A stretch of 13,196 nt of DNA from Streptosporangiaceae bacterium (lineage in GTDB: Bacteria > Actinomycetota > Actinomycetes > Streptosporangiales > Streptosporangiaceae), in contig JASIBM010000356.1 of NCBI GenBank assembly GCA_030045175.1, forward strand, positions 1 through 13,196, read 5' to 3'. Below are positions 1 to 4,971 of this stretch, piece after piece (position 1 is the first letter of the stretch; every line of letters begins with the position of its first letter). The notes under the pieces are model-generated. The model saw only the letters and a list, made by a program, of their open reading frames with translations. It did no database searches and had not been told where the DNA came from. The position numbers were made by a program, and so were the translations under genes.

Positions 1-1689
1 GCCCGCCTGATGTCCCAGGCCCTCCGCAAGATCGCCGGCGCCCTGAACCAGACAAAGACGACAGCTATCTTTATAAACCAACTTAGGGAAAAAATAGGTG
101 TGATGTTCGGATGCGCATCCTGGTATACATATGTCACTCTCGCGGACGGAACCAGGGAGCGCATCGGCAAGATCGTAAATCAGAAAATGGATGTCGAGGT
201 TCTCTCGTACGACCCTGAACTCGGACAGCTCGTTCCTAGGAGAGTCGTAAACTGGTTTAACAACGGACGCGCCGATGAGTTTCTGCATTTCCGCGTCGAG
301 CGATCCGGTAGTGGCGCGGGGCGCGGTCGTGCCGCCCTGGATCTCACTCGCAATCACCTGATCAGGACTCCGGGGGGGTGGCGTGAAGCAGGTGAGCTAC
401 GAGTCGGCGACCGGGTCATGCTGGCGCAGCCGCACTACCTCGGCGAGACGCAGTGGCAAGTGATCCTGGGTTCGATCATGGGTGACGGTAATTTGTCGAG
501 ACCGGTGCGAACGACCGATAGCAGCGCCCGCTTCCGTATGGGTCATGGCGCAAAGCAAGCAGGGTACCTGGACTGGAAGGTATCTATGCTCGCAAACATC
601 CCGCACGCGCGGACCACAAACGCCAAGGGAGCACTATTCGCGGACTTCACTCCGCTCTCGGAACTCGGTGAACTGCGAGAAATTGTCTATCAGGGGGATG
701 GCAAGAGGCACCTTACCTGGGAGTACCTCAAGAAACTAACGCCGCTGGCGCTAGCTATTTGGTACATGGACGATGGCGCATTCACTGTGCGATCCAAAGG
801 TGTCCAGGAGCGCACCAGAGGCGGGAGTGGCAGGGCGGAGATCTGCGTGGAAGCAATGAGCCCTGGTTCGCGTGACCGGCTCCTGCATTATCTGCGAGAC
901 ACCCATGGGCTGGATGTCAAGCTCACCGTAAGGGGTGTACGGAAGATCTCGGTGCTGCAGTTCAGCACGGCCGCCACTGAGAAGTTCCAGAAGATCATCG
1001 CTCCATACGTCCATCCATCGATGGAGTACAAGCTCCTGCCTAGGTTCCGCGGGCAGTTCACGGTCGAGCCAGAGTTCGTCGAGCCAGTCATCCAGCCGGT
1101 GTCGGCAAAGATCCTCGAGATCGGCACGAGGACCGGATATGAGATCATGAGCCGCTACGACATCGAAGTCGAAGGATCTCATAACTACCTAGCTGACGGC
1201 GTGATCGTGCACAACAGTCCGGAAACGACTACTGGTGGTAAGGCGCTGAAGTTTTACGCGTCTATTCGGCTAGATATCCGGCGGATCGAAACGCTGAAAG
1301 ATGGTACCGATGCGGTGGGCAGCCGCACTAAAGTTAAAGTCGTAAAGAATAAGTGCAGCCCGCCTTTCAAAATCGCGGAATTCGATATTCTATACGGAAT
1401 TGGGATTAGCCGCGAAGGCAGCCTGATTGACCTCGGAGTGGAGCAGTCGATCGTGCGCAAGTCTGGCGCCTGGTACACCTATGAGGGCGACCAGCTCGGG
1501 CAGGGCAAGGAGAACGCGCGGAACTACCTGCGCGAGAACCCGGACCTGGCGAACGAGATCGAGAAGAAGATCAAGGAAAAGCTCGGCGTGGGGTCGCGGC
1601 CTGACGCTGACGCCGCTTCGTCGCCTGCGCCAGCTGGGGCCGGACGGCCATCCCTTGAGGTGCTGCCGGGGCAGGGCGGTGCCAGGTAG
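1..1689 (+). CDS. recA: RecA recombinase, C-terminal part (5'-truncated by window edge), interrupted by an intein
   Basis: RecA is the ATP-dependent strand-exchange protein and the co-protease for LexA. The reading frame is open from base 1 (Ala-Arg-Leu-Met-Ser-Gln), so the true start lies upstream. Visible extein motifs are FINQLREKIGVMFG before the intein, then SPETTTGGKALKFYAS, VKVVKNK, GAWYTYEGDQLGQGKENARN and a lysine-rich EIEKKIKEKLGVG stretch followed by a Pro/Ala-rich tail. The extein in view is 37 residues before and 157 after the intein. With the intein removed, a full protein of about 360 residues is implied, normal for actinobacteria. Two extein positions are unusual: Ile in FKIAEF and Ile in YGIGIS, where Gln or Glu is usual. 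The extein flanking the intein is AT-richer than the rest of the gene (separate entry). recX overlaps the 3' end. No SOS box can be judged, because the promoter is outside the window. Confidence 0.97.
   Translation, partial: ARLMSQALRKIAGALNQTKTTAIFINQLREKIGVMFGCASWYTYVTLADGTRERIGKIVNQKMDVEVLSYDPELGQLVPRRVVNWFNNGRADEFLHFRVERSGSGAGRGRAALDLTRNHLIRTPGGWREAGELRVGDRVMLAQPHYLGETQWQVILGSIMGDGNLSRPVRTTDSSARFRMGHGAKQAGYLDWKVSMLANIPHARTTNAKGALFADFTPLSELGELREIVYQGDGKRHLTWEYLKKLTPLALAIWYMDDGAFTVRSKGVQERTRGGSGRAEICVEAMSPGSRDRLLHYLRDTHGLDVKLTVRGVRKISVLQFSTAATEKFQKIIAPYVHPSMEYKLLPRFRGQFTVEPEFVEPVIQPVSAKILEIGTRTGYEIMSRYDIEVEGSHNYLADGVIVHNSPETTTGGKALKFYASIRLDIRRIETLKDGTDAVGSRTKVKVVKNKCSPPFKIAEFDILYGIGISREGSLIDLGVEQSIVRKSGAWYTYEGDQLGQGKENARNYLRENPDLANEIEKKIKEKLGVGSRPDADAASSPAPAGAGRPSLEVLPGQGGAR
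49..1440 (+). other. Atypical-composition tract: intein plus flanking recA extein (likely co-conversion)
   Basis: Hand counts give about 73% GC for bases 1-48 of recA, about 38% for 49-111 just before the intein, about 50% for 1216-1430 just after it, and about 68% for 1461-1689. The codons change with it. ATA, CAA, CTT and AAA cluster before the intein; GTT, AAA, GTA, AAT and ATT cluster after it. All are rare in the neighbouring genes. The borders are approximate: left near 49, right somewhere between 1430 and 1460. Homing-endonuclease gene conversion commonly copies flanking host sequence along with the intein, and that is my inference here. The amino-acid sequence stays RecA-like throughout, so the gene should be functional. 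Confidence 0.75.
112..1215 (+). mobile_element. RecA intein with LAGLIDADG homing endonuclease, 368 aa
   Basis: This in-frame insertion splits RecA between VMFG and SPETTTGG. Splicing residues are all present: Cys1 at the N-end, a block B TxxH motif (Thr79-Arg-Asn-His82), block F (DIEVEG, then SHNYLADG, about 350-363) and the C-terminal VIVHN with His367 and Asn368, followed by Ser as +1 residue. The central region (about 112-330) carries two dodecapeptide motifs, VILGSIMGDGN (117-127, Asp125) and LAIWYMDDGA (214-223, Asp220/221). The endonuclease should therefore be catalytically competent and the element able to home. From memory, the insertion point after Gly205 is that of the M. leprae RecA intein (365 aa), and the WFNNG and IRTPGGW stretches look homologous to it. 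The M. tuberculosis RecA intein sits at a different site. Base composition is around 50-65% GC in the stretches I counted, lower than the host genes. No frameshift or stop is seen. Confidence 0.96.
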
Positions 1690-2266
1690 CCGGGAAGCTG
1701 GTGGCGGCGAGCCGGGCGACGAGCCCGCCGACCCGGAGGCCGTCGCCAGGCTGATCTGCCTGCGGTTGCTGACAGCGGCGCCGCGAACCAGGGCACAGCT
1801 CGCCGTGGAGTTGCGTCGCCGGCGGGTCCCCGAGGACGCGGCGACCGCCGTGCTCAGCAGGTTCGCCGAGGTAGGGCTCATCAACGACGCGATGTTCGCC
1901 AGCGCCTGGGTCGAGTCGCGGCATCACGGCCGCGGCCTGGCCCGGCGGGCGCTGGCAGCCGAGCTCGGCCGGCGCGGCGTGCAGAGCGCCGACATCCAGG
2001 CCGCGGTCGCCAGGCTGAGCCCGGAGACGGAGGCAGCCACCGCCAGGGAGCTAGTCGAACGGAAGCTCGCGAGCACGCGCGGCCAGCCGCCTCGGGCTCA
2101 GGCCACGAAGCTGGTCGGGATGCTGGCCAGGAAGGGGTATCCCGCTGGCATTGCCTACCGCGTGGTGCGCGAAGCGCTCGAGCGGGCTGGTCAGGATGAC
2201 TCCATGCTCGCTGGGCTCGACGAGGACGATGAGTTCGAGCCCGCAGCAGCCGATGACGAGCCGTAG
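1679..2266 (+). CDS. recX: Regulatory protein RecX
   Basis: RecX binds RecA filaments and limits their growth and ATPase activity. The 195-residue product has the expected all-helical, Arg/Ala-rich pattern of RecX repeats. It starts with an ARLICLRLLTAAPRTRAQL segment (about 21-40), then the recognisable GLINDAMFASAWVESRH (about 65-81), a RRALAAELGRRGV helix, and a third module containing LVGMLARKGYPAGIAYRVV. An acidic tail (DEDDEFE) ends the protein. I chose the GTG at 1679 because it overlaps the last 11 bases of recA and leaves a short, plausible N-terminus. The frame is open further upstream, but that extension is a shadow of recA. A G-rich stretch (1668-1676) just before the GTG is a poor ribosome site, so translation is probably coupled to recA. 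Placement directly after recA is the classical arrangement. Confidence 0.9.
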   Translation: MPGSREAGGGEPGDEPADPEAVARLICLRLLTAAPRTRAQLAVELRRRRVPEDAATAVLSRFAEVGLINDAMFASAWVESRHHGRGLARRALAAELGRRGVQSADIQAAVARLSPETEAATARELVERKLASTRGQPPRAQATKLVGMLARKGYPAGIAYRVVREALERAGQDDSMLAGLDEDDEFEPAAADDEP

Positions 2267-2411
2267 GCGAGTTCGTTCCTGTCCATGCCTGATGGTCGCC
2301 GAAGGTCCTGGGCTGGCCGCAAAAGGATCGCCAGGTGGCCGCGAGCGCGCCAGGCCTGGCCCCGGCCACGCCCGGCTCCGACCAGGCCTGTCTCACCGGT
2401 CAGCCGAACCC

Positions 2412-2441
2412 TTGACCGGCCGGTCAGTCTCCGCTTAGCCT
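2412..2441 (+). promoter_or_regulatory. Candidate promoter TTGACC-N18-TAGCCT overlapping a TGACCGGCCGGTCA palindrome
   Basis: A -35-like TTGACC (2412-2417) is followed after 18 bases by TAGCCT (2436-2441), which fits the actinobacterial TAnnnT -10 pattern. The perfect 14-base palindrome TGACCGGCCGGTCA (2413-2426) covers the -35 and the start of the spacer. A further CCGGTCA half-site lies at 2396-2402. A dyad in that place is what a repressor operator, for example of a TetR-family protein, would look like. The first two half-sites could alternatively form a 7-bp hairpin after recX. The predicted transcript would begin near 2448 and reach rny after about 350 bases. Confidence 0.4.
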
Positions 2442-2509
2442 CACGGACAGTGAGGATAACGCCGCGCGAGCGGATTGAATGAGCAACAAACGGGATTGAT
2501 CAGCAGCTG

Positions 2510-2539
2510 GGCGCCACTGGTCATAAGGTCGATGGCGCC
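2510..2539 (+). repeat. Inverted repeat GGCGCCA / TGGCGCC (7-bp stem, 16-base loop)
   Basis: The perfect arms are at 2510-2516 and 2533-2539. CTG (2507-2509) can extend the stem against CAG (2543-2545) across a small bulge. This is a stable hairpin within the presumed rny leader. There is no T-run after it, so it is not a classical intrinsic terminator. Confidence 0.45.
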
Positions 2540-2666
2540 TCCCAGGCCAGATCGGCAGGGGCCAGGAAGCGATTGGCCAGTGCGACTGATATCGGCGTGT
2601 AGCACGGAAGGGAAGCGACGACGTGTTGGGCGCGGCCCGCAGGCTCGGCGGGCGGCGCCAGGCAGC

Positions 2667-2695
2667 GGCATGACATGCCTGGAAGTCGGCATGCC
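2667..2695. promoter_or_regulatory. Cluster of GGCATG/CATGCC half-sites upstream of rny
   Basis: GGCATG-A-CATGCC (2667-2679) is a near-palindrome with a single central base, and GGCATGCC (2688-2695) is an 8-base palindrome. The two GGCATG copies begin 21 bases apart, about two helical turns, so both would lie on one face of the DNA. The arrangement resembles a double operator. No regulator can be named. Confidence 0.3.
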
Positions 2696-2784
2696 TTGCC
2701 GGGAAAGGAACGTCCCGGGCGGGCGCTAACCTCGCTGCGGCCAGGCTCCGGGTACCTGACAGAGGGTGCCCTGAGCCCAGGAGC

Positions 2785-2793
2785 GGGAAGGGG
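2785..2793 (+). promoter_or_regulatory. Ribosome binding site of rny
   Basis: The purine-rich GGGAAGGGG lies seven bases before the GTG at 2801. It decides this start over the in-frame ATG at 2675, which would add a 42-residue Pro/Gly/Arg-rich leader ahead of the membrane anchor. Confidence 0.65.
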
Positions 2794-2800
2794 TGCGCTG

Positions 2801-4381
2801 GTGGGAAATATCCTCACGCTGATCCTATTGATCGGCGTCGCCGTTCTCGCCCTGCTCGCGGCGGCTGTGGTGATGATCATCATGATCCGCACCACTGGTG
2901 GCTGGCGGTCGATGCTCGCGAACGCCAGGATCGGCGGCACCGGCACCGGCACCGGCAACGCGAGCAGCGGGCGCAAGGGGACTTCGGGGGCAGCAGGTGC
3001 CGGCGCCGCGGATGTCGCGGGCGCGGAAGCCGGCCCGCCGCAGCCTGCCACCACTGTTAACGCCGAGGTCAGGCAGCTGCGCAGTGACCTGGAGCGGCGC
3101 GAGGCGCGCATCGCCGAGCGAGAGCAACGCGTCGATGGCGAGATTCGCAGGCTGGACCGGGTCACTGTGGAGATCGAGCAGGCGCGCCGCGACCTTGAGG
3201 CTAAGCAGGCCGAGCTCGATCAGCTCGACGTGAGGCACCGGGAGGCACTCGAGCGGGTGGCAGGCCTCACGGCGGACCAGGCGAAGGCCGAGCTCGTGGC
3301 CGCGATCGAGAACCAGGCGAAGCGTGAGGCGGCCGTGACGGTCCGGGATATCGAGAGCGAGGCCAAGAAGGAAGGCCAGCGGCGGGCCAGGAAGATCGTC
3401 ACGCTAGCGATCCAGCGGGTCGCAAGCGAGCAGACGAGCGAGTCGGTGGTCTCGGTGCTGCACCTGCCGGCCGACGAGATGAAAGGCCGGATCATCGGCC
3501 GCGAGGGCAGGAACATTCGCGCCTTCGAGACCGTGACCGGCGTCAACTTGATCATTGACGACACTCCCGAGGCCGTGCTGCTCTCGTGCTTCGACCCGGT
3601 CCGGCGCGAGATCGGCAGGCTGACCCTGGAGCGGCTGGTCGCCGACGGCCGGATTCACCCGCAGCGGATCGAGGAAGCCCACGAGCAGAGCAAGGTCGTG
3701 ATCGAGGAGTTGTGCATCAGGGCGGGCGAGGACGCGCTGATCGAGGTCGGCATCACGGACATGCACCCCGAGCTGACCTACCTGCTTGGCCAGCTCAGGT
3801 ACCGGACCTCGTACGGCCAGAACGTGCTGAAGCACCTGATCGAGTCCGCGCACATAGCCGGGATGATGGCCAGCGAGCTTGGCCTCGACCCAGCTCTGAT
3901 GAAGCGCGGTACCTTGCTGCACGACATCGGCAAGGCGCTTACGCATGAGGTGCAGGGCAGTCATGCGCTGATCGGCGCAGAGATCGCCAGGCGATACGGC
4001 GAGAACGAGGACGTGGTCCACGCGATCGAAGCGCACCACAACGAGGTCGAGGTCAAGACCGTGGAGGCGGTGCTGACCCAGGCGGCCGACTCGATCAGCG
4101 GAGGGCGACCCGGCGCGCGCCGGGAGTCGCTGGAGGCGTACGTGCGGCGGCTGCAGCGGCTCGAGCAGATCGCGCAATCCCAGCCCGGCGTGGACAAGGT
4201 GTTCGCGATGCAGGCGGGCCGCGAGATCCGGGTGATGGTCAAGCCGGAGTCGGTGGACGACCTCGGCGCTCAGGTTATCGCCAGGGACGTGGCCAGGCAG
4301 GTGCAGGACGAGCTGACCTATCCTGGCCGCATCCGGGTCACCGTGATCAGGGAGTCGCGGGCCACCGAGTTTGCCCGCTAG
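2801..4381 (+). CDS. rny: Ribonuclease Y
   Basis: RNase Y is a membrane-anchored endoribonuclease that initiates mRNA decay. The 526-residue product, close to the usual 520, has the full architecture in order. A transmembrane anchor (about 4-30) is followed by a Gly/Thr/Ala-rich linker (about 44-85) that includes a GTGTGTG repeat. Next come a long charged coiled coil (about 88-210) and a KH domain with the RIIGREGRN signature (about 230-238). An HD domain contains LLHDIGKA (His374-Asp375), HHNEVE and a later Asp in TQAADSISGGRPGARRES. The GTG start is supported by a good ribosome site and places the hydrophobic segment right at the N-terminus, as in the family. The linker between anchor and coiled coil is longer and lower in complexity than in Firmicute proteins. 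The gene stands 534 bases after recX, so it probably has its own promoter. All catalytic residues are present. Confidence 0.95.
   Translation: MGNILTLILLIGVAVLALLAAAVVMIIMIRTTGGWRSMLANARIGGTGTGTGNASSGRKGTSGAAGAGAADVAGAEAGPPQPATTVNAEVRQLRSDLERREARIAEREQRVDGEIRRLDRVTVEIEQARRDLEAKQAELDQLDVRHREALERVAGLTADQAKAELVAAIENQAKREAAVTVRDIESEAKKEGQRRARKIVTLAIQRVASEQTSESVVSVLHLPADEMKGRIIGREGRNIRAFETVTGVNLIIDDTPEAVLLSCFDPVRREIGRLTLERLVADGRIHPQRIEEAHEQSKVVIEELCIRAGEDALIEVGITDMHPELTYLLGQLRYRTSYGQNVLKHLIESAHIAGMMASELGLDPALMKRGTLLHDIGKALTHEVQGSHALIGAEIARRYGENEDVVHAIEAHHNEVEVKTVEAVLTQAADSISGGRPGARRESLEAYVRRLQRLEQIAQSQPGVDKVFAMQAGREIRVMVKPESVDDLGAQVIARDVARQVQDELTYPGRIRVTVIRESRATEFAR
2936..2953 (+). repeat. Three tandem copies of GGCACC inside rny
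   Basis: Three perfect hexamer units encode part of the Gly-Thr linker between the membrane anchor and the coiled coil of RNase Y. In-frame units can change in number without breaking the protein, so length variation among strains is plausible. Confidence 0.8.
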
Positions 4382-4404
4382 CCGCGGCAAGACAGGAACT
4401 TTCG

Positions 4405-4418
4405 GCTGAGGACTCAGC
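4405..4418. repeat. GCTGAG-GA-CTCAGC inverted repeat upstream of the sigma gene
   Basis: Two perfect 6-base arms are separated by two bases, centred about 35 bases before the sigma-factor ATG in the short 65-base gap after rny. It could be a protein-binding dyad. With a two-base loop it is a poor RNA hairpin. Confidence 0.3.
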
Positions 4419-4446
4419 AACGGCGGCTGGAAGGCGTCTTATATAC

Positions 4447-4971
4447 ATGCCGCTACCAAGCCCTGACGTCACAGACCATCAGCGGGCCGAAGCCGACGAT
4501 TTCGTCAGTTACCTGTTCCGGGCCCACGGCCCGGCTCTGCTCCGCTTGGCGTTGCTGCTCATCGGCGATCAGCCGAGCGCCGAGGACGTCGTGCAGGAGG
4601 CGTTCATCGGACTGCACCGGGCGCGGCTGCGGAACCAGGACAAGGCCCTGCCCTACCTTCGCGTCGCTGTCGTCAATGGCTGCCGGTCTGTGCACCGGGC
4701 GCGGCGCCGGGCGGCTGCCTTCAGCTCGCAGCATGAGCCGCCCGTCTGGTCGGCTGAAGCGGCCGCGATCGTGAACGAGGACCGGCGTGAGGTGCTCGCG
4801 GCGGTTGCCAGGCTGCCCGGCCGCCCGCGTGAGGTGCTGGCCCTGCGCTACTACCTGGGCCTGTCAGACACCGAGATCGCTGCGACGCTCGGCGTCAGCC
4901 GGGGAACCGTGTCGTCGACCGTCTCGCGCGCCCTTACCGCGCTGGCCCGCGACCTGAAGGAGGAACTGTGA
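4447..4971 (+). CDS. SigE-family (ECF-type) RNA polymerase sigma factor
   Basis: This is a 174-residue sigma factor of the small sigma-70 type, with only regions 2 and 4. Region 2 spans about 18-85, with FVSYLFRAHGPALLRLALLL and then DQPSAEDVVQEAFIGLHRA, the typical core-binding and -10 recognition block. Region 4 spans about 115-170: a LPGRPREVLALRYYLGLSDTE stretch leads into the helix-turn-helix IAATLGVSRGTVSSTVSRAL that contacts the -35 element. The NGCRSVHRARRR segment after region 2.4 is basic, as usual. The ATG at 4447 follows rny by 65 bases; a weak GGAAGG stretch lies 12 bases before it. The 3' end overlaps the next gene by GTGA, so the two proteins should be made together, and that gene is the likely regulator. 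The stress or signal it answers to cannot be read from the sequence. Confidence 0.93.
   Translation: MPLPSPDVTDHQRAEADDFVSYLFRAHGPALLRLALLLIGDQPSAEDVVQEAFIGLHRARLRNQDKALPYLRVAVVNGCRSVHRARRRAAAFSSQHEPPVWSAEAAAIVNEDRREVLAAVARLPGRPREVLALRYYLGLSDTEIAATLGVSRGTVSSTVSRALTALARDLKEEL
4957..4963 (+). promoter_or_regulatory. Strong ribosome binding site AAGGAGG for the membrane protein
   Basis: This perfect Shine-Dalgarno sequence lies inside the last codons of the sigma gene, four bases before the GTG at 4968. It settles that start and implies efficient, possibly coupled, translation. Confidence 0.85.

Larger units (their letters stand above)
2267..2800 (+). other. Gene-free region between recX and rny, with palindromes and hairpins
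   Basis: I find no credible gene in these 534 bases: open frames are short, compositionally biased and lack ribosome sites. The stretch instead contains a promoter-like element overlapping a 14-base palindrome (2412-2441), a CCTCAC/GTGAGG hairpin (2439-2455), a GGCGCCA/TGGCGCC hairpin (2510-2539), a GGCCA/TGGCC hairpin (2560-2578) and a cluster of GGCATG/CATGCC half-sites (2667-2695). Together these could be a long structured leader of rny or a small non-coding RNA, but neither can be shown from one sequence. Confidence 0.6.

Noticed and set aside
1427..1678. Longer recX reading frame beginning inside recA
   Set aside because: The extra 84 residues are an Arg/Ser-rich shadow of the conserved recA C-terminus in another frame; recX homology begins only after about 1730.
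2675..2800. Upstream ATG giving a 42-residue extension of RNase Y
   Set aside because: The extension is Gly/Pro/Arg-rich, lacks a ribosome site and would put the membrane anchor far from the N-terminus; the GTG at 2801 has a good site.
3404..4420. A 338-residue open frame on the minus strand opposite rny
   Set aside because: Typical antisense shadow of a high-GC gene: His/Leu/Asp-rich, with no recognisable domain, while the plus strand encodes a complete RNase Y.
4395..4440. ECF-type autoregulatory promoter (GGAAC or GCAAC with CGTCTT) before the sigma gene
   Set aside because: The possible elements are 35 or 13 bases apart, outside the usual 15-18, so the boxes do not form a pair.
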